Counted from the first letter of the stretch, positions 27,028-37,800 are shown. The stretch: 64,000 bases of DNA from CAYFKJ01 sp964343605 (GCA_964343605.1 CAYFKJ010000002.1:248001-312000), one strand, 5' to 3'. The notes: a model not told the origin generated them from the sequence alone. A program made the numbers and translations.

Positions 27028-28365
27028 ATGGATTGCTTTATCGGAATCGACCTCGGCTCAACGACCACCAAGGCGGTGGTCGTCGACCAGGACTACAACG
27101 TCCTGGGCCGCGGTATCACCAACTCGCGTTCGAACTATGACATCGCCGCCGGCGTGGCCAAGAACGAGGCCCTGATCGACACCCGTTTCGATCTCTTCCG
27201 GCGGGCGCTGAAGAATGTGTCCGAACTGTCGGAACACTACGACGACTTCATGACCGAGCTCGAGCAGAATTTCCGCCTCGAGCAGTACCTGGAGCAGCTC
27301 GTCGACCTCGACGAGACCTGCAACCGGGCGGCCGAGAACGAGCGTTATGCGGAGTGGGGCAACGACCTCACCTCGTCGCTCGGCGAAGTCTTCAAGCGCG
27401 TCGAAACGGAGGCACCGGAGCTCTTCGCCCCGGGCGCCAAGCGCAAGTCCGACTTCTTCCGCGATATTGCCGGTTCGCAGTACTCGGCGATCTCGGAAGC
27501 CTATGCGAAGGAAAGCGACTTTCCCTTCGACGTTCTCCTCAACATCTATGATCGTTCGATCATCGAGGTGGAGAACCGCATCTACACCGAGACGACCAAC
27601 GAGAAGCTTCTCAAGGCGCTCGACCGCACCTTCGCCAACATGCCGCAGCTTGCCGGCATCGCCGACAAGGTGCGGGCGGAAGTCGAGGGTGTGCTGGCTG
27701 TGGATCTCGAGGAGACCTACATCATCGGTACCGGTTACGGCCGGGCACGGTTGCCCTTCTCGAAGGAGCATATCCGCTCGGAGATCCTCTGCCACGGTCT
27801 CGGCGCGCACGTCATGTACAACGACACGCGAACCGTTCTCGACATCGGCGGTCAGGACACCAAGGCCATTCAGGTGGACGAGGCGGGCATCGTGGAAAGC
27901 TTCCAGATGAACGACCGTTGCGCCGCCGGTTGCGGACGTTACCTCGGCTACATCGCCGACGAAATGAACGTCGGCCTGCACGAGCTCGGTCCCATCGCCA
28001 TGAAGTCGACCCGTTCGGTGCGCATCAACTCAACCTGCACGGTGTTCGCCGGTGCCGAGCTTCGCGACCGTCTGTCGCTGGGCGAAGACCGTTCGGACAT
28101 CCTGGCGGGCCTGCACCGCGCCATCATCCTGCGCGCGATGTCGATCCTGTCACGGTCGGGTGGTATCCGCGATCAGTTCACCTTCACCGGCGGCGTCGCC
28201 AACAACGAGGCGGCGGTGACGGCCCTGAAGGACCTGATCAAGGAAAACTACGGCGATCTTCAAATCAACATTGACCCTGAATCGATCTACACCGGTGCCC
28301 TGGGCGGCGCGACCTTCGCCCGCCGCGCCGTCGAGGAAGGCCGCGTCGCGGAGGCAGCAGCATGA
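27028..28365 (+). CDS. bcrA: benzoyl-CoA reductase subunit A (ATPase)
   Basis: 445-residue ASKHA-fold ATPase. It opens DCFIGIDLGSTTTKAVVVDQ (phosphate-binding loop), has TVLDIGGQDTKAIQVDE near 271 and the bridging-cluster cysteine region NDRCAAGCGRYLGYIA near 292, and FTGGVANNEA near 389. BcrA and BcrD form the activator half; they share a [4Fe-4S] cluster and couple ATP hydrolysis to low-potential electron transfer into BcrBC. It overlaps bcrD by four bases. Confidence 0.95.
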   Translation: MDCFIGIDLGSTTTKAVVVDQDYNVLGRGITNSRSNYDIAAGVAKNEALIDTRFDLFRRALKNVSELSEHYDDFMTELEQNFRLEQYLEQLVDLDETCNRAAENERYAEWGNDLTSSLGEVFKRVETEAPELFAPGAKRKSDFFRDIAGSQYSAISEAYAKESDFPFDVLLNIYDRSIIEVENRIYTETTNEKLLKALDRTFANMPQLAGIADKVRAEVEGVLAVDLEETYIIGTGYGRARLPFSKEHIRSEILCHGLGAHVMYNDTRTVLDIGGQDTKAIQVDEAGIVESFQMNDRCAAGCGRYLGYIADEMNVGLHELGPIAMKSTRSVRINSTCTVFAGAELRDRLSLGEDRSDILAGLHRAIILRAMSILSRSGGIRDQFTFTGGVANNEAAVTALKDLIKENYGDLQINIDPESIYTGALGGATFARRAVEEGRVAEAAA

Positions 28366-29204
28366 CCATTACAGTAGGAATTGACGTTGGAACGGGTGCG
28401 GTCAAGACCGTCGTGTTCCGCTCGGAAGGTGACAACCATGAATTGCTGGCCAAGCGGGTCGACCGCATCCGCCGGCGCGATCCCCTGGTCCTGGTGGAGG
28501 AGGCGTTCAACGCCCTCTTGGCCGAGACCGGCATCGACAAGGATGACGTCGCCTACATCGCGACGACCGGTGACGGCGAGAACGTCGGGTTCCGCACCGG
28601 CCACTTCTATTCGATGACGACGCACGCCCGCGGTGCGGTATACCTCACCGAAGGCACGACCGCCGTTCTCGACATCGGTGCGCTGCATGGCCGGGCGATC
28701 AACATCGATCCGCGCGGCAAGGTGCTGGGCTACCGCATGACCAGCCAGTGCGCCTCGGGATCGGGCCAGTTCCTCGAGAACATCGCCCGCTATCTCGGCG
28801 TTTCCATCGACGAGGTCGGTGAATTGTCGCAGCAGGCGGACGACCCGGAACAGGTCTCCGGTATCTGCGCCGTGCTGGCCGAAACCGACGTCATCAACAT
28901 GGTTTCGCGGTCGATCTCCACGCCCAACATCCTGAAGGGCATCCACCTCTCCATGGCCGGCCGCCTGGTGAAGCTCCTGAAGGCTTCCAAGGTCAAGGAC
29001 GGCAAGGTGCTGCTCACCGGTGGCTTGGCGCTGGATACCGGCATGATGGCTGCGATGCGCGAGGAAATGGCGAAACAGAAGATGGATTTCCCCTGCGAAA
29101 GCCATCCAGATTCGATCTTCGCCGGCGCCATCGGCGCGGCCATCTGGGGCGCCTTCCGCCACGAGAAGCTGAAGGATCTGGAGAACCTTGCCCAAGCGTC
29201 ATAA
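28362..29204 (+). CDS. bcrD: benzoyl-CoA reductase subunit D (ATPase)
   Basis: 280-residue partner ASKHA ATPase of BcrA: TVGIDVGTGAVKTVVF at the start, AVLDIGALHGRAINID near 102, MTSQCASGSGQFLENIARYL near 125 (cluster cysteine) and LTGGLALDTGMMAAM near 221. The length matches Thauera BcrD (about 282), shorter than BcrA. Its start overlaps bcrA (ATGA). The ferredoxin gene follows after 53 bases. Confidence 0.95.
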   Translation: MTITVGIDVGTGAVKTVVFRSEGDNHELLAKRVDRIRRRDPLVLVEEAFNALLAETGIDKDDVAYIATTGDGENVGFRTGHFYSMTTHARGAVYLTEGTTAVLDIGALHGRAINIDPRGKVLGYRMTSQCASGSGQFLENIARYLGVSIDEVGELSQQADDPEQVSGICAVLAETDVINMVSRSISTPNILKGIHLSMAGRLVKLLKASKVKDGKVLLTGGLALDTGMMAAMREEMAKQKMDFPCESHPDSIFAGAIGAAIWGAFRHEKLKDLENLAQAS

Positions 29205-29257
29205 GGCCGCTAAAAGTCTGCCTTGACCGATATCAAGACCAACGAGGAGTAACGCCA

Positions 29258-29503
29258 ATGGCGCTATTGATCACCGATGACTGCACCAACTGCGACGCCT
29301 GTCCCAGCGAGTGCCCCAACGACGCCATCACCATGGGCGACGTCATTTATGTCATCGATGCCTTCAAGTGCACGGAATGCGTCGGCGCCGAGGACGAGCC
29401 TCAATGCATGCTCGTCTGCCCCGCCGACTGCATCATTCCGAACCCCGATTTCGAGGAAACGCCGGAAGAACTGCAGGCCAAGTACGACAACCTGCACAGC
29501 TAA
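29258..29503 (+). CDS. fdx: 2[4Fe-4S] ferredoxin, benzoyl-CoA reductase electron donor
   Basis: 81 residues of Allochromatium-type ferredoxin: first cluster C-x2-C-x2-C-x3-C (CTNCDACPSEC), second with the eight-residue insertion C-x2-C-x8-C-x3-C (near residues 39-56) and a C-terminal helix. This type has unusually low potential and serves as electron donor to benzoyl-CoA reductase in Thauera. It is the last gene of the had-bcr operon, with GAGGAG before the ATG and a terminator 76 bases beyond. The expected reductant is KorAB (19578-21317). Confidence 0.93.
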   Translation: MALLITDDCTNCDACPSECPNDAITMGDVIYVIDAFKCTECVGAEDEPQCMLVCPADCIIPNPDFEETPEELQAKYDNLHS

Positions 29504-29578
29504 CCGGCACGCCCCTACTTAGAGTTGGTGGCATGTTGGTACCCAGTTAGTAACCGTGTGGTAACCGCGTGGGAATCA

Positions 29579-29606
29579 GGTCGCAGCTTCGGCTGCGGCC
29601 TTTTTT
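29579..29606 (+). terminator. terminator of the had-bcr-fdx operon
   Basis: A 9-bp GC-rich stem (29579-29587 with 29592-29600, one U-G pair) closed by a TTCG tetraloop is followed by six Ts. It ends the benzoyl-CoA transcript. The remaining spacer to 29700 holds no gene that I can see. Confidence 0.93.
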
Positions 29607-29700
29607 CGTGGGCAACGCGCTTGGCGGTTAACGGTCCTTTGGCGATGTTCCGCGAGTATTGTAGTCTCTGAGTTGAAGATGCCGGACATCGGGGGACGCT

Positions 29701-30684
29701 ATGTCGGATCCAATAAGGAACTACGAGAACGTGTTCGCGGACTTGGAACCTTGGAAGGGGGATGTTCCAGAGGGTTATGACGTAAATTTCCTCGGACAGC
29801 TCTTCGATATATCGTTGCACGTTGACCCGCCCGGGGGCGGCGATTTCCCCGAACCCGAACCGGCCCGCTACGTTGAAACGACCCCACGGACGGTTGAAAA
29901 CGGAGAGTACTTTTTTGAGGCTGCCGATATCGTTCAAACCGTGCAGACGGCTCGCGACCGTTACACGATGATCGAGCTCGGCGGTGGATGGGCGCCCCGA
30001 TGCGTCGATGCCCATCGAGCTCTAGACGCGCTTAGTCCCTTGCCCAGATTGTTCGTGGCGGTTGAGCCCGAACCTCTTCTCCATATGAATGCCAGGGTCA
30101 ATTTCCGCAACAACGGCCTCGATCCGGATGATCACTGGCTGTTGAATTCCTCCGTTTCGGCGGATGGCCGACCTAGCTTGATCTTCACCGGTAAGGGGCG
30201 GATTAGCTCTACCCGGTTGGTCGGGAAACACGCCGATGCGGTCGCCGAAATGATCGTCTCCTCCAATGCCGCCGAGACGGCGCTAAGGAATTTGTGTGCG
30301 CAGATGCGTGTCGGCATTCCGTTATCGGGGGACGCCGATGAATCTCAGGATATTGTGGCCGTCAGCAGTATTCGCCTGAGGGACCTTCTGGCGCCGCTGG
30401 GTATCGTCGATCTGATGGATGTTGACGTGCAGGGAGAGGAGGTGAGCATTTTCGAACCGGCTATGGATCAGATCGTCAAGAAAGTTCGCCGCCTTCACAT
30501 CGGCACGCACCTCATGACAAATGACAGCATGTCCAGACACGAGAAAGTGCGTAGTGATTTCGTGGACGCGGGCTTCGAAGTACTCGCGGATTACGAACCC
30601 TGCAGCAAACACCAAACCGAACTCGGATCGTTCGAAACGCCTTCCGACGGAGTTCTGACCCTACACAATCCTCGGCTATACTAG
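29701..30684 (+). CDS. FkbM-family methyltransferase-like protein
   Basis: 327 residues. An SAM-type motif I (MIELGGGWAPRCVDA) lies near residue 90, an acidic VAVEPEPLLHMNA strand follows, and the FkbM hallmark IVDLMDVDVQGEEVSIFE is near 233. C-terminal HEKVRSDFVDAGFEV fits the end of the domain. Family members methylate sugars or other small molecules; the substrate here is unknown. It stands alone between the bcr terminator and the convergent hybrid kinase, with no sugar-biosynthesis neighbours. Confidence 0.8.
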   Translation: MSDPIRNYENVFADLEPWKGDVPEGYDVNFLGQLFDISLHVDPPGGGDFPEPEPARYVETTPRTVENGEYFFEAADIVQTVQTARDRYTMIELGGGWAPRCVDAHRALDALSPLPRLFVAVEPEPLLHMNARVNFRNNGLDPDDHWLLNSSVSADGRPSLIFTGKGRISSTRLVGKHADAVAEMIVSSNAAETALRNLCAQMRVGIPLSGDADESQDIVAVSSIRLRDLLAPLGIVDLMDVDVQGEEVSIFEPAMDQIVKKVRRLHIGTHLMTNDSMSRHEKVRSDFVDAGFEVLADYEPCSKHQTELGSFETPSDGVLTLHNPRLY

Positions 30685-30768
30685 CGTTTCGGGGGCTGAC
30701 ACCGGGTATTCGCATTCCATGCGAGGACCGCGGAAGCGTATTGAACAAATTAGGCCAGCCCAGCGGAA

Positions 30769-33700
30769 TCAAAGCTGCTGAATATAATCCACCACTTCCT
30801 GAACACGCGAGTTGAGTTCCGGCGTCAGGTTCCTGACCGGCGCCCAGTCGCCTTGCCGGCTGGCCGTTTCGATCTCCTCGCAAACGTTCGCCAAATCATG
30901 GGCGCCGATGGACCGGGCTGCCGATTTCAGTTTGTGTGATCCCTGCGCCACACCCTCCAGAGATTGTTGGGAAAGGGCGCTTTCCACCTCTTCGCGACAT
31001 TGCACCGACGGTTTCACGAAGTCCTTAAGGACCTCTACGATGGCGTCTTGCTGGCCGTCGAACGTCTGCTCCAGGAATGTAAGATCAATGGGACGTGGGT
31101 CCTTGTCCGCTTCCTTGGCCGGCGGTTCGAAGGCGACGACATTCGCGCCGACGACACCGGTCGGCATCCATTTTTTCAAAGCCGTGTGAAGTTTCGCCGT
31201 TTCCACCGGTTTGGACAAAAAGTCATCCATGCCGCATTCGTAACACTGCGAAACCTCCTCCGTGAGTGCGCTCGCCGTGATCGCGACGATCGGCATGCGT
31301 GGCGTATTTTGCTCCTGCTCCTGTTCCCTTATCTTGCGGGTAAGGTCGAAGCCGTCCAGGTTGGGCATGTGGCAGTCCGTCAGGAGAATGGCAAAGTTCC
31401 GCGTACTTAGTGCGTCGAGAGCCAGCGCACCGTCTTCCGCCATCACGGCGGCATAGCCCAAGCTGCTGAGCTGCCTCATGATGACTTTTTGGTTGGTGAC
31501 GTTGTCCTCGGCCAGCAGGATCAGTTGCCCGGCGGCTTCCGCTTCGGCGACGCTGGGCGGTTCGACCGTATTGACGGGCGTTTCCGCGATTTCATCGTAC
31601 TCGACATCCGGACTGGTGCGACCCGCCGCCGCTGCGACGGCGCGGACGAAGGCGCCCCTTTTGATGGGATTGAGGACGGCATACACGGTGTTTTCCAGAT
31701 CCTCCCGTTCCGCATGCCTGTGGTCGACCTGGAGGACAAAGGTGGTGCCGGTTTTCTCAACGGCCTGCTGGATGGCGCGAACGGTATCGGTGCGCGCCTT
31801 GAAACCGATGTTCTCCATGAAAAGAACGTCAAACGGCGCCACCGTTTCGGCTGCCGTTACGACCTGTGATTCCACCAATTCGAAATCCGGCTGAATGGTC
31901 ACGTTGGCGCCCCAATGGGTCAGATATTTGCGCAGCGTCTCGCGCAGGAACCCGTCGTGTACGGCCAGTAGAACATTGAGATTTTCCAGCTCATACCCGT
32001 CGCTCTTGATCTGGTGTTCCGTGGCGACAGGAAATGTCAGGGTGGCGGAGAAGGTGGATCCCTTGCCCAGTTCACTCTCGACCTCGATGCGGCCGTCCAT
32101 GATCTCGACCAACCGCTGCGATATGGTCAGTCCCAGGCCGGTACCGCCAAAACGCCGGGTCGTGGATCCCTCTGCCTGCGTAAAAGCTTCGAAAAGCGTC
32201 GCCTGGGCGTCATCCGAAATGCCGATACCCGTGTCGATGACCTGGAACTGAACTTTGGTGCCGCCGGAATTCGATGAAGGCAGCCGGTCGGCGCGGATGG
32301 TGACACTCCCTTGCTCGGTGAACTTGACGGCGTTGCCGCAAAGATTGAACAGAATTTGGCGCAGTCGGACGGAATCGCCCAGTACGGCATCCGGGATGGC
32401 GGGATCGACGAAGGACCGGATTAGGACGCCCTTCTCCCGCGAGGTTGCCGCCAGCGTTTCAGTAACCCCCTCCACCACGTCGCAGATTGAAAGCGGCGCC
32501 GATTCCAGCTCCAGCTTTCCGGCGTCGATCTTGGAGAAGTCCAGGATATCGTTGATGATCGTCAGCAACGAGTATGCGGAGGAGCGCACGGTATCGATCA
32601 TCTCTTTCTGGTCGCGGGTAACCTTGGTTTGCTGCAGCAGATCGATCATGCCGATGACGCCGTTCATGGGCGTCCGGATTTCGTGGCTCATGGCAGCCAG
32701 GAATTCGGCCTTGGCCTTGGTTGCCTGCTCGGCCTCGTCGCGCGCCGCCGCCAGTTCCTCCGTTCGTTCCGCGACCAGGTTTTCAAGATTGCCGTGCGTT
32801 TCCGCCAGTTCCTTTTCAGCCCGCCGGCGTTCGGCGATCTCCTGCTCAAGCGTGGTGACCTTATCGATAATGTTGTCGCGCATTGAGGCCAGCGACTTTG
32901 CCAGAACGCCGATTTCGTCCTGCCGGTCCATATCGATTTCCTGCGCGAGGTCGCCCTCTCCCATTGCCACGGCAGCGGTCGAAAGCCGGCCGATGGGCCG
33001 CGTAATCTCGGTGCCGATGAACACCGCGGCCAGGACGCCGAGGATCAATACCCCGATGGAGACGGCAATGGAAACGAGAACCGATTGCGTCAAAGCCGCT
33101 TCCGCCCTGGGACCGAGATCGTCCTGTTCGTGTTTGATGGCCAGCTTCAGGCGTTCGATCCGGGTGGCCACCGCGGGTCCGATGCGATCAAGTTCGTACC
33201 TGATGAGATTGTTGCGCTGGGTAATTGTTTGTTGCACGTCCTCGAACGCCGTGAGGTAAACGCGCTGGTTTTCCAGCACCAGCTCGGCAAGCTCTTTTCG
33301 TTCGGGATCATCCAGTTCGGAGACCATCTTGAGATAGTTGAACTCGACATCCCGAAATTCCCGAATGGCGCGGGCGCGCGAGGCATCGTCGTTTTCAATC
33401 AGGAAGCGGTTGGCATAAAGCCGGCCCAGCATAAGGCTGCGCAAGGTGATGCCGGCCTGATACGCGGCAACGGCATCTCCGTCGTCGGCGGCGCTGTTCA
33501 TGATTTGCGTCAGCGCCCGCTCCGTGGCCGGTCCAATGACATTGAGCTTGTTCGTGACCAGATCATCCCGCCGTTCCTGCAGCGCCGTGACTTCCTGGAA
33601 CTTCTGCACGTAGCGTTGGAGGCTCTCCTCGAGATCCTCCAGCAGAACCTGACGGCCGGTATCGACGCCCGCCAAATGCAGCGTTTCCCGAATGTGTTCT

Positions 33701-33966
33701 AGCGTTTGCTCGGCGCGCTGCTGAACGCCCTTGATGTTTTCCTTATTGGCGTCGATGACGAAATTCTTGGCGAATATTCGCGTCATCAACATGTTAGCCT
33801 GAACGCGGCCGTCGGCATTGGTTTGGCGTGCCAGCTTGCGGTACGTCCCGAATGTGCTCTCGGCATTTTGCAGGCCGAAATAACCGACGCCCGCACCGAT
33901 CATGGCCAGGGCCAGCACGCAGGCGAAGCCCATGTAGATCTTGGTCGAGATTCTGAAATTCTTCAC
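30769..33966 (-). CDS. tripartite hybrid sensor histidine kinase (HAMP-HisKA-HATPase-REC-Hpt)
   Basis: 1065 residues from GTG 33966, chosen because it puts a membrane helix right at the N-terminus after VKNFRISTKIY; the frame is open to ATG 34059. Order: TM1 (~11-31), a long helical periplasmic sensor, TM2 (~295-319), HAMP, coiled coil, HisKA with His428 (SHEIRTPMN), HATPase, a degenerate receiver (~660-780), a true receiver with Asp864 (LLTDCHMPNLDG), and an Hpt domain with His1011 (GSHKLKSAARSIGA). The degenerate receiver carries Glu718 where Asp is expected. Such BarA-like kinases relay phosphate to a separate regulator, which is not encoded nearby. The signal is unknown. Confidence 0.93.
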   Translation of the reverse strand: MKNFRISTKIYMGFACVLALAMIGAGVGYFGLQNAESTFGTYRKLARQTNADGRVQANMLMTRIFAKNFVIDANKENIKGVQQRAEQTLEHIRETLHLAGVDTGRQVLLEDLEESLQRYVQKFQEVTALQERRDDLVTNKLNVIGPATERALTQIMNSAADDGDAVAAYQAGITLRSLMLGRLYANRFLIENDDASRARAIREFRDVEFNYLKMVSELDDPERKELAELVLENQRVYLTAFEDVQQTITQRNNLIRYELDRIGPAVATRIERLKLAIKHEQDDLGPRAEAALTQSVLVSIAVSIGVLILGVLAAVFIGTEITRPIGRLSTAAVAMGEGDLAQEIDMDRQDEIGVLAKSLASMRDNIIDKVTTLEQEIAERRRAEKELAETHGNLENLVAERTEELAAARDEAEQATKAKAEFLAAMSHEIRTPMNGVIGMIDLLQQTKVTRDQKEMIDTVRSSAYSLLTIINDILDFSKIDAGKLELESAPLSICDVVEGVTETLAATSREKGVLIRSFVDPAIPDAVLGDSVRLRQILFNLCGNAVKFTEQGSVTIRADRLPSSNSGGTKVQFQVIDTGIGISDDAQATLFEAFTQAEGSTTRRFGGTGLGLTISQRLVEIMDGRIEVESELGKGSTFSATLTFPVATEHQIKSDGYELENLNVLLAVHDGFLRETLRKYLTHWGANVTIQPDFELVESQVVTAAETVAPFDVLFMENIGFKARTDTVRAIQQAVEKTGTTFVLQVDHRHAEREDLENTVYAVLNPIKRGAFVRAVAAAAGRTSPDVEYDEIAETPVNTVEPPSVAEAEAAGQLILLAEDNVTNQKVIMRQLSSLGYAAVMAEDGALALDALSTRNFAILLTDCHMPNLDGFDLTRKIREQEQEQNTPRMPIVAITASALTEEVSQCYECGMDDFLSKPVETAKLHTALKKWMPTGVVGANVVAFEPPAKEADKDPRPIDLTFLEQTFDGQQDAIVEVLKDFVKPSVQCREEVESALSQQSLEGVAQGSHKLKSAARSIGAHDLANVCEEIETASRQGDWAPVRNLTPELNSRVQEVVDYIQQL

Positions 33967-34197
33967 GGCCTGCCCGCCCCCAGGTTGCCTGAATTCGTTC
34001 TTCAACTTCGATTGCCGGAAAAGACGCCGAAAACCGGGCGTTACTTCCACCGAACGCACTTTGACACAGGCCCAATAGGGCCGCGCCGCTACTGAACTAG
34101 ATTTTCATTTATTTATTTCAAGATGTGAATGGACGTATCGGATATTTGGAACGCCCCCGAAACAACTTCCAATAATTACGCCCTCATAAGCGGAACG

Positions 34198-34229
34198 AAA
34201 AACCCCCGCCGTCGATATTACGGCAGGGG
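34198..34229 (-). terminator. terminator of greA
   Basis: Read on the minus strand, a 10-bp stem (34220-34229 with 34203-34212, one G-U pair, 7-base loop) is followed by five Ts (34202-34198). It ends the carA-carB-greA direction of transcription. The rest of the 33967-34273 spacer shows no further gene. Confidence 0.9.
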
Positions 34230-34273
34230 CTGCACTAAGGTCTTCAGGCAGATATCGGGGGAGGGCGATACGC

Positions 34274-34747
34274 CTACTTGAACTCCACCGAAACGATTTC
34301 GTAGCCGCGGGCGCCGCCGGGGGCTTCGACGTTGATTGAATCGCCGACCTCCTTGCCGATCAGGGCGCGGGCGAGCGGGGAACTGACGGACAAAAGGCCC
34401 GCCTTGATGTCGCTCTCGTCGACGCCGACGATCTGGTAGGTCGATTCCTCGTCGGTATCTTCGTCCGCAACGCACACGGTGGCGCCGAATTTGACGCTGT
34501 CACCGCTCAAAAGTTTCGGGTCGATTACCTCGGCGCGGCTGATCTTGTCTTCCAACTCCAGCACGCGGCCTTCGATGAAGCCCTGTTTTTCCTTGGCGGC
34601 ATGGTACTCGGCGTTCTCCGAGAGATCACCGTGCGCACGCGCTTCTTCGATCGCCTTGATGATGTCAGGGCGTTCCTTGGTCTTGAGGTGCTTCAATTCC
34701 TCTTCCAAGCGGGCGTAGCCGGCGCCCGTCATGGGTACTCGTTCCAT
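34274..34747 (-). CDS. greA: transcription elongation factor GreA
   Basis: 157 residues, standard GreA length. The N-terminal antiparallel coiled coil has the acidic tip in HGDLSENAEYHAAKE, with the Asp and Glu that reach into the RNA polymerase channel, and a C-terminal FKBP-like domain contains SPLARALIGKEVGD. It rescues backtracked RNA polymerase by stimulating transcript cleavage. It lies 124 bases downstream of carB on the same strand and ends at the terminator at 34198-34229. Confidence 0.97.
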   Translation of the reverse strand: MERVPMTGAGYARLEEELKHLKTKERPDIIKAIEEARAHGDLSENAEYHAAKEKQGFIEGRVLELEDKISRAEVIDPKLLSGDSVKFGATVCVADEDTDEESTYQIVGVDESDIKAGLLSVSSPLARALIGKEVGDSINVEAPGGARGYEIVSVEFK

Positions 34748-34871
34748 CGTTCGTAGCCTTAATAAGCGGGGGACATGCGCATCCGCGCCCCCGATAAGAT
34801 TGGGCGTTAGCCCAAAAAAAATCCCACCAAGCCGACGTCTTGTGTCCGCCAGCCTGCAGGGCGTCCGTTAC

Positions 34872-37800
34872 TCAGTACGATAGCATAGAATAGGACTGCA
34901 AGGGCTCGACTTCAAGGGTTCCTGCACGCAGCGCCGCAATTGCCTGCGTAGCGGCCCAAGCGCCGGCGACCGTCGTGTAGTACGGAATGTGGTGCAGGAG
35001 CGCGGTCCGCCTCAGTGCGAACGAATCGGCAATGGCCTGGGCACCTTCAGTGGTATTGAAAACCAGGGCGATATCCTCGTCCTTCATGGCGTCGACGATG
35101 TGGGGCCGGCCCTCCAGAACCTTGTTGACGACCGAAACGCTGAGACCTTCTTCCCTCAGGAACTTGGCCGTACCGCGCGTTGCGATAAGGCTGAAACCCT
35201 GTTGTTCAAGCTCTCGCGCGGCCTTCAAAATGTCTCTTTTGTCGCTGTCGCGGACCGAAACGAAGACTTTACCCTCGACAGGCAAGTTGACGCCGCCGGC
35301 CAATTGGGATTTGGCGAATGCGGTTTCGAAATCCCGATCGAGCCCCATGACCTCGCCAGTCGATTTCATTTCCGGGCCCAGGATGATGTCGACCCCGGGG
35401 AAACGCGCAAAGGGAAACACCGCCTCTTTGACCGCGACATGGCCGGGGGCGGAGGCGGCGACATCCTTCTCCGGCGATAAGCCGAAGTCGGCCAGCTTCT
35501 CGCCCGCCATGACGCGTGCGGCGATCTTGGCGATGGGCCGCCCCGTGGCCTTGGCGACAAAGGGCACGGTACGGCTGGCCCGCGGATTGACTTCCAGGAT
35601 ATAGACGACGTCGTCCTTGACCGCGAACTGGACGTTCATCAATCCGACAACGCCGAGCGCCCGGGCCAGCGCATCGGCCTGGATCTTGATTTCGGCAACG
35701 ATGGCATCGTCCAATGTGTGCGGCGGCAAAGCGCACGCCGAATCGCCGGAATGAACCCCGGCCTCTTCGATATGCTCCATGACGCCGGCCACCACGACAT
35801 CCGTGCCGTCGGAAAGGGCATCGACGTCGACCTCGATGGCGTCACGCAGGTAGGCGTCGACCAGCACAGGGCTGTCGCCCGAGACCTTGACCGCTTCACG
35901 CATGTAGCGTTCGAGCGAGGCTTCGTCGTGAACGATTTCCATGGCGCGGCCGCCCAGGACGTAAGAGGGGCGCAGCAGCACGGGATAGCCGATGCGTTCC
36001 GCCGCAGCGTGAGCCTCTTCGTTGGAGGTGGCGATGCCGTTGTCGGGCTGGTGCAAATCCAGATCCGCCAGCAGCTTCTGGAAGCGGTCGCGGTCTTCCG
36101 CCAGGTCGATGGCATCAGGCGAAGTCCCGAGGATCGGAACGCCGGCCGCTTCCAATCCGTTCGCCAGTTTCAGCGGCGTCTGGCCGCCGAACTGCACGAT
36201 GACGCCTGCGAGATCGCCGGCCTGTTGCTCCACCCGAACGATTTCAAGCACGTCCTCCAGAGTGAGGGGCTCGAAGTAAAGCCGGTCCGAGGTGTCGTAA
36301 TCGGTCGACACGGTCTCGGGATTGCAGTTGACCATGATGGTCTCGAGCCCGGCCTCCGCCAGTGCGTAAGCAGCGTGGACGCAGCAATAATCGAACTCGA
36401 TGCCTTGGCCAATTCGGTTTGGGCCGCCGCCCAGGACGATGGCCTTGCGCCGGTCCGAGGGCGCCGCCTCGCATTCCGCTTGCGTGCTGCCGTCGGCTGA
36501 CGTCCAACTGCCGTCTTCATAGGCCGAGTACATGTAAGGGGTCTGCGATTCAAATTCGGCGGCGCAGGTGTCCACCCGCTTGAAGACCGGCCGGACGTCC
36601 AACTCGGCCCGCAGGTCCGCGACGGCTTGTTCCCGGGAATCACCCAATTCGGCCAGGCGGGCGTCCGAGAAGCCCATTTTTTTGAGGTTCAGCAACGCCT
36701 CGCGATCCGCGGGCAAGCCGTTTTCGCGCACACCGTTCTCCGCCATCACGATGGCTTCGATGCGGGCCAGGAACCAGGGATCGTACTTGCACGCGTCGTT
36801 GATCTCCGCCGCCGTCAAGCCTTCCCGGAAAGCCTGGGCGATGACCAGCAAGCGGTCCGGCGTCGGCGCGCCCAACGCCTTGCGGATGGCGTCCTTGCGT
36901 TCGCTTTCGGTGACCGCATCGTCCAGGCCCTCGATTTCCAGTTCGTTGAAGCCGGTCAGCCCGGTTTCCATGGAGCGCAAGGCCTTTTGCACCGATTCCT
37001 CGAACGTGCGGCCGATCGACATGGCTTCGCCGACCGATTTCATGGAGGTATTCAGCAGCGCTTCCGTACCGGCGAACTTTTCGAAGGTGAAGCGCGGCAT
37101 CTTGGTCACGACATAGTCGATGGTCGGTTCGAAACTGGCCGGCGTAACCCCGGTGATGTCGTTCATCAGTTCGTCGAGCGTGTAACCCACGGCGAGCTTC
37201 GCCGCCACCTTGGCGATGGGGAAGCCCGTGGCTTTGGAGGCCAGTGCCGAAGATCTTGAGACGCGCGGGTTCATTTCGATGACGATCAGGCGGCCCGTTG
37301 CCGGGTCGACGGCGAACTGCACGTTGGAGCCGCCGGTCTCAACCCCGATCTCGCGCAGCACCGCGATCGAGGCGTTGCGCATGATCTGGTATTCCTTGTC
37401 GGTCAGGGTCAGCGCCGGCGCAACGGTCACCGAATCGCCGGTATGCACGCCCATGGGATCGACGTTCTCGATGGAACAGATGATGATGCAGTTGTCCGCA
37501 CGGTCGCGGACGACCTCCATCTCGTATTCCTTCCACCCCAGCACCGATTCCTCGATCAGCACTTCCGTAACCGGCGACGCGTCGAGACCGGCCGCGACGA
37601 TGGCCTCGTATTCCTCACGGTTGTAGGCGATGCCCGAACCCGTGCCGCCCAGCGTGAAGGAGGGCCGGATGATGGCCGGCAGACCGACATGGGCGAGGGC
37701 GTCGCGCGCTTCGGCCATGGTGTTGGCGATGACGCTGCGGGCGCATTCCAGGCCGATGTTGTCCATCGCCTCGCGGAATTCCTCGCGGTCCTCGGCTTTT

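Noticed and set aside
30769..34747. Response regulator partner for the hybrid kinase
   Set aside because: No regulator gene lies on either side; the neighbours are an FkbM-like methyltransferase and greA.
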